Part shown: positions 10,006-19,846 of the stretch, piece after piece
Layout of the letters: each line of letters opens with the position of its first letter
Numbering within the stretch: the stretch's first letter is position 1
DNA from: Hysterangium stoloniferum
Taxonomy: Eukaryota; Basidiomycota; Agaricomycetes; Hysterangiales; Hysterangiaceae
DNA: 64,000 nt
Assembly (NCBI GenBank): GCA_015178975.1
Contig: WHVD01000070.1
Location: forward strand, 186,001-250,000
Direction of reading: 5' to 3'
Position numbers and translations under genes: made by a program
The notes under the pieces: model-generated
Told to the model about the DNA's origin: nothing
The model's database searches: none
Seen by the model: only the letters and a program-made list of their open reading frames with translations

Positions 10006-10485
10006 GATAGTGCAATCCTCCAAGGCTCGCGCGACTCTTTCAGTACACACACCTTTATCAGGGAGAGAGGTGAGTTTGGAAGACTCCTTCTCATGCTTCC
10101 CGAAAGGGGCCTTATTGACGGTGAAGGTCAAAGGTTGAGATTCCTTAGAAGAACTGGCTGGAATAAAACCCTGTCGTCCCGGGAGAATGAGTCTAGATCC
10201 CAACGGCTGATCTCTTAGAGTACCAATTTCATAATTAATATGGAAGTCTTCTCCTAAAAGAATCGGCACCGTCATTCCTCTAACGACATAAGTTTCTGCC
10301 GCGAACTTCAGTAACGTTCCACTGTCGTCCTCCAGGTAAATGGGAATATTAACATATCCGATAACTTTAGCGTTACCCGTGAGCTGGATTAGACGTAACT
10401 TGAGTCCTTGTTTCAACTTATATATGCCCTGCAGCTCCTTGTAGAATTCCTCCGATATAAGGGAAAGATCCGCTCCCGTGTCCAT
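10006..10485 (-). pseudogene. Chromovirus aspartic protease, cut by the nested element
   Basis: The frame starts MDTGADLSLIS, the catalytic D-T/S-G of a retropepsin, right after a TGA (10486-10488) that separates it from Gag without a frameshift. A hydrophobic ILLGEDF then fits the Ile-Leu-Gly element near the retropepsin C-terminus. The frame is read into the LTR at 10005, so the true protein would have continued into RT, which is missing. In most family members protease is fused to Gag-Pol, so the TGA is more likely decay than a natural boundary, though readthrough cannot be excluded. Confidence 0.75.
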
Positions 10486-12096
10486 TCAAATTTTAACGTG
10501 TTCGGGTGAATCGGGAGTTCCTACATGACCGAAAACATGGAGCGCTGCAACTCCTATGCTAGAATAACCACTGGGAGGATCCCGTTTTCGATAAAGGATC
10601 GTAGTATCCTCCTTCATCAGATGACTGGGACGAGGGTATTGGATTCGAGGCCTCTTACTTTCCTTGCACAGGGACAAGATTACGTTCCTGCGTTCACTTC
10701 GGCAAGGAACATGCTTCGAAGGGGAATCCAATACTGGATCATCGTTGCCGTCCTCCGAATCCGAGTTCTCGTATGGTAGTAAATCGGGGGGGTTCCCGGG
10801 ATCAAACGGGAACGTGTCAACATCAGCTCCAGGCGAACAGAGCAAATTCGAACTGATTTGTTCGTGAGAATCTCCAGTCTGACAGTAGTCCTCGGTCAGG
10901 CCTTCAAGGTCCTGCCGATGAGCACTCAGCCGGTCTCCTTTTTCGAAGAAATCTGCGGCGAGTATGGATACGTAAGCTTCAGACAGGAGAGCTTCACCAG
11001 TCATTCGGTTTTCCTCCCTCACTAATTTGTCTTCGACATGGGGCGAATAAATGGAAACAAAAGTCAATTCATCATCAGAGTTATTTACTTGTCCTTGTAT
11101 AGATAGTCCATGAACCGCTTCATATAACCTTTGCTTCTCAGCTTCCTCCGACATATCCTGTGCGGAGCATTTGTTGATAGAGACATAATGAGACATTTTG
11201 CCAGCTTGAGGGCAGTCTATCTTAAAATGCTCCGGACTTCCGCATATCCAACATTCCTTGGTGGGTTTGACCGAACTCCTCTTGTTACTCCTCTCGAAGA
11301 ACATTTTTCCATGACACTTTCCCAGTTTTGGATCAGCGGCGTCTGGAACGGTCCTTCTCGTCGAGCCTCTCTCGTTAGTCTCACTAATGAGAATATGGTT
11401 AGGTGAAGAGGAGTCGCCGGTGACTCTAAAATCCAATTCTTGACCCTCCGATAACATTACGCGCGGTTTCTGGAACCTGTAACGTTCCCGATGTGTTTGG
11501 ACCCAAGCGTTAATCAGAGCTTCCTGCAGGTTATTAGCATAAGTCTGTAAACTCATGATATTATCGATGGGCTGTCCTTGAAGAAGGTAGAGCCATTCCA
11601 TAGGCAGTGTGAGAATGAGTCTGCGTGTCTCATCCCCTCTGTCCTGCTGGAACCCGTACAGGAAACGATAAAGTTTAACTCTCCGTTGGATATAGTGGAC
11701 GGGTGTCTCACGATCGTGACCAGCCTGTCGAAATTTCATAGCTTCCCATTCTAAGGCTAAGGATTGCCAACAAGTTCCGAGCAATCCTTCGACGATACCC
11801 CAAAGAAACGACCCATGAGATTGACTGAATTCAGTATGATGCTCACGGTCTAAGGTGCTCCACCAGACCTTAGTGTGCCCCTTGAGTCGTCTTGGCAGAG
11901 CAACTCCTAAGATCGCACTCATAGAGTCTGATATCTCCGCGAGACTCATGATATCCATGATATAGTCCAGGGCTTCGGATTGAGCTCCATCGTATTCAGT
12001 GAGATCAGACCATTTGATCTTAAGGTCGTTGGTGTTAAGAGTGACCTTCTTGTCCTTAGGTAAGTCATCAATAAGCGCGCTAGCTCGAGACCACAT
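10486..12096 (-). CDS. Chromovirus Gag with CCHC zinc knuckle
   Basis: This is a 536-residue frame starting at the ATG at 12096. A capsid-like helical region occupies residues 60-220 (for example KVWWSTLDREH, VHYIQRRVKLYRFLYG). A single zinc knuckle, CWICGSPEHFKIDC (C-x2-C-x4-H-x4-C), is near residue 285. The C-terminal part is acidic and includes VDTFPFDPG. It lies in the same frame as ORF1 upstream (only TGA plus two codons between) and protease downstream (one TGA). Gag forms the virus-like particle and the knuckle binds genomic RNA. The frame is otherwise intact. Confidence 0.8.
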   Translation of the reverse strand: MWSRASALIDDLPKDKKVTLNTNDLKIKWSDLTEYDGAQSEALDYIMDIMSLAEISDSMSAILGVALPRRLKGHTKVWWSTLDREHHTEFSQSHGSFLWGIVEGLLGTCWQSLALEWEAMKFRQAGHDRETPVHYIQRRVKLYRFLYGFQQDRGDETRRLILTLPMEWLYLLQGQPIDNIMSLQTYANNLQEALINAWVQTHRERYRFQKPRVMLSEGQELDFRVTGDSSSPNHILISETNERGSTRRTVPDAADPKLGKCHGKMFFERSNKRSSVKPTKECWICGSPEHFKIDCPQAGKMSHYVSINKCSAQDMSEEAEKQRLYEAVHGLSIQGQVNNSDDELTFVSIYSPHVEDKLVREENRMTGEALLSEAYVSILAADFFEKGDRLSAHRQDLEGLTEDYCQTGDSHEQISSNLLCSPGADVDTFPFDPGNPPDLLPYENSDSEDGNDDPVLDSPSKHVPCRSERRNVILSLCKESKRPRIQYPRPSHLMKEDTTILYRKRDPPSGYSSIGVAALHVFGHVGTPDSPEHVKI

Positions 12097-12102
12097 CGGA
12101 GT

Positions 12103-13635
12103 TCAAAAAGGGGTATTAGGCACTCCATTGTGGCGTTCCCCACGTCCTGAGTTCCCTCCCCAGTCTGAAGTATTCGAACTCCCAGATGAATCGCTAGGGG
12201 GTCCTCCTGATGGCAAGAAAGGGTTTGAAGCGATCAGTAGAGAATGGTGGGGACCATCTGGATTAAGCGATCCTCGACCAGCGACTGGGCCAGCTATGCC
12301 CTCAGTGAATGCCGTGGAGAAGGACGGTCGACCCTTGTTGGCAACTGATCGGTTTCTGAGAGTGGTCACTTCATCCCTGAAGTTAGGGCTGTTGGAGACT
12401 CCCTCAAATGCGACGTGAGAGCGGTGATCTCCCTGGAGAGACGTTAGGCCCGGTTCCATCGCGATTTGTCTCTCGATCTCCGTCGCGTTCAGAAGTCGAC
12501 ATGGCTGGGGTTGATGGAAGGGAGCACAGACCTCAATCCTCTTCTCCTGAAGGCGTTCTATCACTTGCATCCTCAAGTCCAGTGGAAAATCCTCCAATAT
12601 TACGGGATGGTTGAGAGAATGCAGAAAACGAGTATCAGGGGACCCGTTTAAGTTGCGAACGAACGAATTGGTCGTGGAGATAGGCGAATCAGGGACCTGG
12701 ATCGAGTCGTTATAGAGGAGGAGTACCTCTAAAACCATCTTATCAAGTCTTCTTTGGTTTCGCTTCAACCGACCTCTTAAAGTGAGGTATGCCAGCGATA
12801 GATTTGGCGTGACTCCATTGAGAGACTCCTCCAACATACGGATGTACATGTACTGGTAGTCAACCTTAGGCACAACATGATCTCCACCAAGCAGGACATG
12901 CAGGATCTGCAACACATCATCATGCGTACGAAGTGCTTCAAGGAACAGAGAAAACACCTCCCGCTTGAGAATTCTTCTTCCTCCTTCCATAGTAGCCGTC
13001 ACCTCGTTCGACCATTCAGGAATCGATTGGGTCAAATCCTCAAGGTTCCCTGGTCGCGTGAATAAATCCCGCGCCGATAAAATTGCTTGATAATGCCCTA
13101 ACCAGACTGCTACAGTCTCCGGTAGAATAGGGTAATCCGTACTGTACTCCTCCACGAAGGGGGTAACCTGATCCTCGGGGATTCGATCGGTGTAGTACAT
13201 ATCCCATTTGTAATCGATGGGCTGGGCGTAAACCATATGACCTCCGAGGAACTGCTTAAGGATGACCTGTCTCGGAGGGAATCTGAGAACGGGCGTGGGT
13301 GCTCGATTAGACTCAACGTTAACTCCAGGGGTGTCCAACTGCTCGAGTAATGAGCATTCCTCAGGTGGATCGGGGGGAATGTTCATTGACGATCCAGCTA
13401 CTACTCCGGGGGAATCCTCTGGAGGAGGTGATCCTGGAGGAAGCTGGGGAATGTTCGTAGACGATCCAGCTACTACTCCGGGGGAATCCTCCGGAGGAGC
13501 TGATCCTTGAAAAGTCGACGAAGACTTCCTCAGGGTGACGTTACGGGGTGGTTCTAGGTTAAAAGATTTTTGACGAGGCATGGAGCTACCCGGCATTGAT
13601 GAAGGCCCAGCTGTTTGATTCTTGCCCGTAGTCAT
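12103..13635 (-). CDS. Chromovirus ORF1, conserved domain of unknown function ahead of Gag
   Basis: This 510-residue frame starts at the ATG at 13635 just after the PBS leader. The N-terminus (1-120) is low-complexity, with an imperfect duplicated segment (PPEDSPGVVAGSS twice). Residues 130-300 form the domain shared with the nested element: PRQVILKQFLGG, TVAVWLGHYQAILSARDLF, WSNEV, HDDVLQILHVLLGG and LAYLTLRGRL. The tail is Ser/Gly/Asn-rich. It ends with TGA two codons before the Gag ATG and in the same frame, so it may be the N-terminal part of a longer Gag polyprotein, either read through or broken by one nonsense change. No motif gives a function. Confidence 0.7.
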   Translation of the reverse strand: MTTGKNQTAGPSSMPGSSMPRQKSFNLEPPRNVTLRKSSSTFQGSAPPEDSPGVVAGSSTNIPQLPPGSPPPEDSPGVVAGSSMNIPPDPPEECSLLEQLDTPGVNVESNRAPTPVLRFPPRQVILKQFLGGHMVYAQPIDYKWDMYYTDRIPEDQVTPFVEEYSTDYPILPETVAVWLGHYQAILSARDLFTRPGNLEDLTQSIPEWSNEVTATMEGGRRILKREVFSLFLEALRTHDDVLQILHVLLGGDHVVPKVDYQYMYIRMLEESLNGVTPNLSLAYLTLRGRLKRNQRRLDKMVLEVLLLYNDSIQVPDSPISTTNSFVRNLNGSPDTRFLHSLNHPVILEDFPLDLRMQVIERLQEKRIEVCAPFHQPQPCRLLNATEIERQIAMEPGLTSLQGDHRSHVAFEGVSNSPNFRDEVTTLRNRSVANKGRPSFSTAFTEGIAGPVAGRGSLNPDGPHHSLLIASNPFLPSGGPPSDSSGSSNTSDWGGNSGRGERHNGVPNTPF

Positions 13636-13690
13636 TCGCGTGTTCAGGTCTTAGTAGTCAAATAATAAGTTTTTCCTCGTAGGAAAAGAA

Positions 13691-13710
13691 CGGTCCGGCC
13701 CAGATCACCA
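13691..13710 (-). other. Primer binding site of the chromovirus
   Basis: The minus strand reads TGGTGATCTGGGCCGGACCG one base after the LTR. About 25 further bases of leader are shared with the nested element (a CGTAGG.AAAG motif). Confidence 0.75.
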
Positions 13711-13711
13711 C

Positions 13712-14347
13712 TGTGAAGAGTGGTGGATTCTGACCGCTCAATATACGAAGAATAGTGTTTATTCAACTACTATTAGAGAGTATTGACCGTCAGTACAATA
13801 CTACTAGACTGTTAGTACTAGTATAAGAACGCACTGCACGCCTCAAGAGCAACTGTATAGTTGCTCGTGACGGCTTAGAACAGTAAGATAATGAGTTGAC
13901 CTTTTACGGTACAACTAGTAGCTAGAAATAAGTAAGATACTCAGCTAAAGACTGAATATCTAGGATAGAGTAATAGTAGCGCAAGTCGACTACAGTGTCG
14001 ACGAGCGCAAAGTCTTGAAAGCGGAACTCGACCTTAGCGGTTCGAGTCCAAAAGGCTATTAGTAGACTAGAGAATGCTACCCTTATGGCAGCTGAGATAC
14101 TACCCTTGACACCTCTCGCTATTCGACGTCTGAGTCGTTACGAGGTGGTGTCTGCTGGGTAAAAGTTGTCTGTCTCTTTTGGCGCCGAGAGCGCCCATAC
14201 GTATACACAAAGCTTTGAACTACAAAATCAAGGTGTGCTTGAAATATAGCAAGAATATAAAGAAAGAAAATAAAAGGTAAATAATAAAGTACTATAATCC
14301 AGTTATTATTCCTTAGTCCAGGTATGCATATATGCATACCCTTTACA
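13712..14347 (-). repeat. 5-prime LTR of the chromovirus (636 bp)
   Basis: Its edges match the LTR family (TGTGAAGAGTGG at one side, TTTACA for TTCACA at the other), and it shares blocks such as ATATACGAAGAA and GCGCCCATACGTATACACAA with the other LTRs. A perfect 20-bp palindrome, GGTATGCATATATGCATACC, lies at 14321-14340, in the same place where the 474-bp LTRs carry a different hairpin. Confidence 0.8.
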
Positions 14348-14703
14348 ACACCATTCCACATTCCAACATTCCATTGTTCCAACTCCTTTCCAATCAGACT
14401 TCTGATAATATCACATCTTTCTTCAAAGCCTGGAGCCACGATAACATCACTCTTCAATTCTGTCTTTGCTGCTTCCGAAAGGAGGCACTCTAAAACTTGC
14501 ACACACAATGCGACCCAGTTTCTATCATCACTAGCCTCTTCAATCAACTTTGACCACTTGAAACTCTTGGAATGTTGTTTCATCTTGACGTTTAGCGCGT
14601 CTAGGTCAACTCCCGCTAGGCCCAGCATCGAGGAGGAAGATGAAGAGCCAGAAAGGCCTCCTGAACTAGGTATGTCAACATCCATTCCATGATGATCCGA
14701 CAT
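14348..14703 (-). pseudogene. 5-prime fragment of an unknown gene, truncated by the chromovirus LTR
   Basis: From the ATG at 14703 the frame gives about 118 residues, then passes into LTR sequence at 14347. It starts MSDHHGMDVDIPSSGG, followed by a serine run and LGLAGVDLDALN. A helical part follows with ECLLSEAAKTELK and CDIIRSLIGKELEQW. A TATAAAT box lies about 85 bp upstream. I do not recognise the family. The rest of the gene, if kept, would lie beyond the other end of the chromovirus and outside this window. It could also be a gene of an older element. Confidence 0.5.
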
Positions 14704-14784
14704 TGTGGCTAGGTTGTGGGTTTGACGTTACAATGCTCGTCACATCTTGCACTCTGGTGTGATGTGATGTCACAGCGGTCAACC

Positions 14785-14795
14785 TCTATTTATAA
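14785..14795 (-). promoter_or_regulatory. TATA box of the truncated gene
   Basis: The minus strand reads CTTATAAATAG about 85 bp upstream of the ATG at 14703, a usual fungal spacing. Confidence 0.5.
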
Positions 14796-15229
14796 GCAAA
14801 TTAGCCCGAGTGGACATATATGTATCCAGCTTTGTCTAATTCGGAATATCTCTGTGCAAGCAGGAGGCAGCGCATAATCTGTAAGACGTCCTGTCCATTT
14901 AAGGAAGTTTGAATAATTGTAACGAAATACGCTCAGTCGATACGAAGGTATACTTCGACTATATTTGTTACCTGTAACGAAATATGCGACGGTACATCTA
15001 GTAAGCTAAGAGAAAAGAACTAAGATGATTATAACATACCTCAGTATCGTTATGGACGGTGGAATAATGGGGCGGACTCAGCTTAGATTCCCGTCCCCAA
15101 GTTTCCTGGGTATGTGAAAAACCAACCCCAAAACGCCTTACAGATGTTGCGTGTCCCCCTGCTGTGGCCTACGCCACGTTCCTGGACGTCCGGCTTTCTT
15201 AAGGACTTCCACATCCTTCATTGCATCAG
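14796..15229. other. Intergenic region between divergent genes
   Basis: It holds the upstream region of the truncated gene (minus) and of the Cuz1-like gene (plus). The motif GTAACGAAATA occurs twice (near 14919 and 14976). Nothing else is evident. Confidence 0.5.
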
Positions 15230-16269
15230 ATGGAGATACCTGAAATTGGAGACATTTGCGCAGCCTACCTATGCGGAGACCGTGATTTTCTCCCAATGAA
15301 ATGTTCTGGCTGCCACAAAACCTTCTGTCGGCATCATATCGCACTCGATGCTCACTCTTGTGGGAGCATCGACGCGAATATTGTTTCTGATCTGGATGCC
15401 GCCCGCTCTGATAAAAGAGAACGATGTGCGTTTCATAATTGTCAAAAAGCTAGCATGGAGTCCGTCATAGTCGATACGACTGCACCTGAGCATCGCGTCG
15501 TAGCGGTGTGCCAGAATTGTGCGGGAGCTTTTTGCGCCATGTAGGTCGTTTGTCGTTGCATTAATGCTTCATCTGTTATAAATCTGTAAATATTTGCTCA
15601 ATTTTATGAATTATCAGTCATCGCCATCCATCCGACCATGCATGCGCCAAGATTCCAACACCCCCCCTTGTATCACAAAAGAACCCCGAGGCTCACGCAC
15701 TTCTGGCAAAGAATTTCCCCCCCACGCAACCTTCTGCAAACACCTCAACCAAGCCAGTCAAAATACCCGCAGATCCCAAGAAATTAGCCCGTCTGCGTGC
15801 TGTCGAATTGATGAAAATGCGTCATCACGCTATACCAATCGATCCTAAAGATAAGAGTGGCGGCATTCCTATTACACAGAGAGTACACGCGAAGGTTATA
15901 TTTAATGAGCCCTCGCCGACAGAAAAGACATTCTGGATGCGAAAGGTCAGGGTTTTTCTGTCATTTGTAGCAGCATCTGAGTTCTTGCCCTAGACTATTG
16001 GAACTGGCCGTGCTGTTGATATGATTGCAGAACAATTCTCAATCCGCATATCGGATACAACGGTGAGTTGTCAGTTCCGGGTGCGACGTCTCTTTTCGCT
16101 GTTATGCTTACAACCTTTGCCTTCCCGGTCCTGCTAGCGTGTTCATTTGGAAAAGAAGACTTTGGATAGTGAGGAATCCATTTCTCTTCAAAATGATAAA
16201 ATGGTTTCGGAGCAGATTGAAGATGGTGAAACTTTAACACTGGTAGTGTCGGTCGTGACTAGAGCGTAG
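15230..16269 (+). CDS. CUZ1: Cuz1/ZFAND1-like protein with two AN1 zinc fingers
   Basis: I chose the ATG at 15230 (MEIPEIGDIC) because the AN1 finger begins there, as in the family. Four exons fit (15230-15540, 15618-15945, 15994-16062, 16138-16269), giving 279 residues. The first AN1 finger has C..C near 10-15, CSGCHKTFC and H..H. The second starts CAFHNC, and its HRHPSDHAC end is restored only by the first splice (phase checked). A basic linker and a ubiquitin-like C-terminal part follow (KTIGTGRAVDMIAEQF, then DGETLTLVV). In yeast, Cuz1 brings Cdc48 to the proteasome during arsenite stress; that role here is by family. The gene converges on NOP4. Confidence 0.85.
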
Positions 16270-16762
16270 GAGGCATCATTTTCTATTATTGTCCCAAAGG
16301 CTTAGTCGACTTCATCACCATTTTTCGATGATGATTGCGTTCTCGCTGCAATGCCAATTAACATCTTAGGCAAATTTATGAATAAGGGAGGCAGTTTATG
16401 TTGATCTTAGTGATCGTTCAACACCTAGCCCCAGATGTATGATCGACTTCAATGTACATAATTCAACTCACCAACACACTCTTCGACACTAATTACATAG
16501 ATATCAAATAGCTTATTTATTATTATGATCGGAGTTCTGAAAATTCTTATTTACACTTCCCTTGCCGGGAATGCAAATATACTGCTGGAGAGGGAAAAAA
16601 CCGACAGCAAGTGACATTTTCAAATTGCGATCAGAGCCAGGGATTTATTTAACACCCAATGCTATAAACACTTGCTGAAACGGCATCCCATCAGGACCAC
16701 CGGATGACTCTAACCTAGCATGTCAGTCAAAAGTTCCGCCTGCTCGAAACTTTCTTGTCATT
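16270..16762. other. Intergenic region between convergent genes
   Basis: Shared 3-prime space of the Cuz1-like gene and NOP4. I see no ORF, repeat or RNA gene. Confidence 0.6.
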
Positions 16763-19749
16763 CTATCGCCCCTTTCCTTTCAACTTCCTTTCCTTCCTCT
16801 TTCTTCCAATTAATGAACCCATTTTATTTGTCAGCTCCTTTTCTGGCTCGGCCTCTTTTGAAATACGCGGTTTTTTGGCGGGGCGGTCATCCTCCTCCTT
16901 CTTATGGGTCGTGGAAGTATGCTTCCCTTTTGTACGTTGATTTTTCTCCGGTAAATTCTATTGACGTGTGAGATATTATAGGACGCATATGAAAAAAAAA
17001 ACGATAAAATTACCTGTTTAACTCCAACCTCCCGCTCTGATCGTCTGCGAACGACCTGAATATTCTCAATCGAAAATTCAACAACTAATGTCCGGCCGGC
17101 GGTCTTCACTTTCTCTTCCTCGATCTCCCGTATTCGATCTTTTAATCGCTTCACCCTCGCAAGTTGCTCCTCGGTCTTTTTCTGAACGGCTTCTTCCTTT
17201 TTCAGGATATCTTGCAACTCTTCCTTCCACCAATCTCGCATTAATGGCTCCACGGCGGGATTATTATTCGCCCAGCGGAGCACCCTCAGAGCGTCTCCAT
17301 GGGAAACCAATTCCAGAAATCCGTACCCCTTGCTGCGCCCTTTGCCAGTCAAAGGCTCAATCCGATCGCTGATCCGTACGATTTTCGCCTGGCGAACAGC
17401 CGTAGCCCGTTCTCCCTGCTTGCGCTTGCGTTTTTTCGGGCGGTCTTCACCCTCTGCTTCGGCAGTGTGGCCATCGGAGTCTTCTCTCAGTTCGTCAGCG
17501 GTGAGTGCATCACGAGTTGATTTTTTCACATCGTCTTCGAATGCGCGGATGGAGTGTAATGCGAGCCGTTTCAAGGTGCGCTCGGTTGCGAATATGGGTA
17601 TTTGGCGGACGCTTAATCGTGTCTTGGAAACATATAACGACGGATTAGAACGCATCAAGGCACGCCGTGTGTTAAATGCTTCCACACGTTTCTCGAGCTC
17701 CGTTGTGGATAGTGTAGAGGCAGCCGGAGCATTTGGAAAAATGACTAAGGGGGTAGGACGGGTAAATGTCCTATTAAAAAAAATTGATTTCTCCAGAGAA
17801 AAATTATTGCCTCACCGCCTTCGCGCATTAGGTATAAATTCCGCTTATCCTGTTTCTGACGTTGTTGTTCACCGAGTTCGCGTAGCCGGCCGGCTTCCTC
17901 ACGAGTAACTGCTCGTGTGACATCTAATGTCCGGCCTTGTAGTACTAGGCTTTGTGCCAAAGAGGACGACGGATCAGGGGTCAAAATGGAGGTAAGCTTG
18001 AACGGATTCTTTTTAGCAGCCACAGGTACCTCAAAAGGGAAATGACGCAATTCAATAAAAACAAACAATGTTCAGAGTAAATCATCCACCTTAATGCCAC
18101 CTGTTTCTGCTTGCAGTAATTCAGCCTGTTGGATAGCCTTATCGGCATCTTCTTTGTTCCAGAAACATGCAAAGCCGGTTCCCCGTGAACGCCCAGATTC
18201 TGCATCGAGAGTGATCCTCACATATCGCAAAGGCCCAAAGGAGCGAAATCTGAAGAATAATATGGTCGGTGGTTTGTGCAAAAACAAATAAGAGAACTCC
18301 GAAAATTCGTACAGTGTCCGTAACTCGTCCTCAGTTGCCGTAAATGGCAAATTGCGAACGAATAGGGTGTTCCCAGTTTCTGGTGGCGGTAGTTGTGGCC
18401 TCTCGGGGACTTCATCCTCCTCGTCGCCTTGAGTTTCTTCACCATCATCGCTATCCGACCCGTCATGAACACCGAGATGTCCATCTTCGCTCTCGTCGTC
18501 ACTACTCCCACCACTATCCTCCTCTCCACTGCCAGAGGCGACATCATCGCCTACAACGCCATCACTCTCACCCCCACCGTCCACTTGCATTTTATCCTTC
18601 TCCACTTCCCATCGTTCCTTGCTCAAAGCCCAGTCCACGGCAATTAATCGCTCCTTGCCCTTCGAATTCGAGTCCGTCTCTGTTTGATCGCCGATTGTAG
18701 TGGCGTTTGCGCCCTCGATGGCTCTCTCGGCGTCCATTTTGCTCATCATCCATACGAAGGCAAACCCTTTTGCGAGAGGGCGGCCGCCTTCCTTGCCGGG
18801 CTCCCCCACGGGGAGGGTGATAGAATGGACGGGGCCGTATGGTAAAAATAGGCGACGCAAGTCCGCTTCTGTAGTCTGAAATAAATTTAAAAAGGCAGAA
18901 TCATCGATCAATTGTGACGTGACATAAGACACAAAAGAGACACACATTCCAGGGCAGATTGCGGACAATAAGTCGACTTGCACGAGACGGATTGCCGCTC
19001 GACTTTGCCAACGATTCAAGGCGTTTTTTCAGCACAACAGAAAGAAGTGCGCTTTTGAAGACATGGGCGTGGAGACGCGATACGGCTTCCTGGGCTGTAG
19101 CAGGTGTCGAAAACAAGACCTCGGCCTTGGTTGGGTCGTCTTCGCCAGAGCCTGATGTCACAGGCCACTGCGAGATTTTGTCCGCGCCATCTATCTTCCG
19201 CACCTTCTTCCAGAGCGTTTTTGAATCGATGGCTGACGGAAGACCTGATATGACAATTGTGCGGATGGCGAGCGGGTCATGGGGACCTGCAGTCGATTTG
19301 ACAGGGTTGGGTTGACGAGGCCGTTTTACTTTTGGGGCGGGAACGCCATCTTCAGGTGCTTGCGGCTTGAATTGGCATGTTGATACGATTCGTCTTAGCG
19401 GAGGGATGTATGACGCACCTTGCTGTCCGCAAATTGCACTCTAAGTTGTCGTTTGTCGAGCACAATGCCGCTCTTATCGATCTGTTCAACCGCAAGTGCA
19501 GCGTCTTCTTTGATGGCAAAAGAGACGTATCCAACACCCTTTGATTTCCCTGATTCCTTCTCTAGCACGACGAAGGCGGATCGGACTGGTGCGATGTCAG
19601 AAAATAGTGTCTGTAGGTCAACAGAAGTCGCCGTATATGGAAGGTTGGAGACGAATAATGTAGCTCTAAGAAGGGAACGATTCAAACAAGGAGTCTGAAT
19701 ATAAGTCAAGGACGAACCCTTTTGTTACCCGGACCTCTGATGAGTCCAT
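16763..19749 (-). CDS. NOP4: Nop4/RBM28-like nucleolar protein with four RRMs
   Basis: The minus-strand gene starts MDSSEVR at 19749 and ends LKGKGR with TAG at 16763. RRM1 has RATLFVSNLPYTAT and GKSKGVGYVSF. RRM2 has SRLIVRNLPWN and AKGFAFVWM, followed by AVDWALSKERW, the Nop4 hallmark. An acidic linker comes next, then RRM3 (GNTLFVRNLPFTA, RGTGFACFW). RRM4 has RLSVRQIPIFATERTLKRL and SKGYGFLELVSHGDALRVL, and is followed by GRTLVVEFSIENIQVV and a lysine-rich tail. That order and the VVEF.IEN.QVV motif are typical of Nop4/RBM28, which acts in 27S pre-rRNA processing of the 60S subunit in the nucleolus. At least five introns are needed; the last is 16958-17013. The first intron would be only 34 or 41 nt. 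It starts 97 bp from RPC40 in divergent orientation. Confidence 0.9.
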
Positions 19750-19846
19750 CCTGGTGTGGCAAATTCGAATGCGAGCGCTCGTTCGATTTTTTTTTTCCTA
19801 ATTAGGCGTTTTCGTGTTGGACGACCGTTCAACTTTGCCTGAAAAA
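19750..19846. promoter_or_regulatory. Shared 97-bp divergent promoter region of NOP4 and RPC40
   Basis: The two start codons are 97 bp apart on opposite strands. The space contains a T-rich run (CGATTTTTTTTTTCC, near 19785) and no TATA box. With so little room the genes must share control elements; co-expression is inferred. Confidence 0.6.

Larger units (their letters stand above)
1899..14347 (-). mobile_element. Ty3/gypsy chromovirus, 5-prime LTR to chromodomain, interrupted and decayed
   Basis: On the minus strand the order is LTR (13712-14347), primer binding site, ORF1, Gag with a zinc knuckle, aspartic protease, then after an interruption RNase H, integrase and a chromodomain. ORF1, Gag and protease lie in one reading frame, separated only by single TGA codons; integrase and chromodomain also share a frame, with one TAA and one TGA. 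The fingers and palm of the reverse transcriptase (roughly 250-300 residues) are absent where the second element (4412-10005) now sits. No matching 3-prime LTR was found between 1 and 1900, so that end is lost or outside the window. The order protease, RT, RNase H, integrase, chromodomain is diagnostic of chromoviruses. The copy cannot be autonomous. Confidence 0.85.

Noticed and set aside
14041..14060. GGTTCGAGTCC as the T-arm of a tRNA gene
   Set aside because: It lies in the LTR and no cloverleaf can be built around it.
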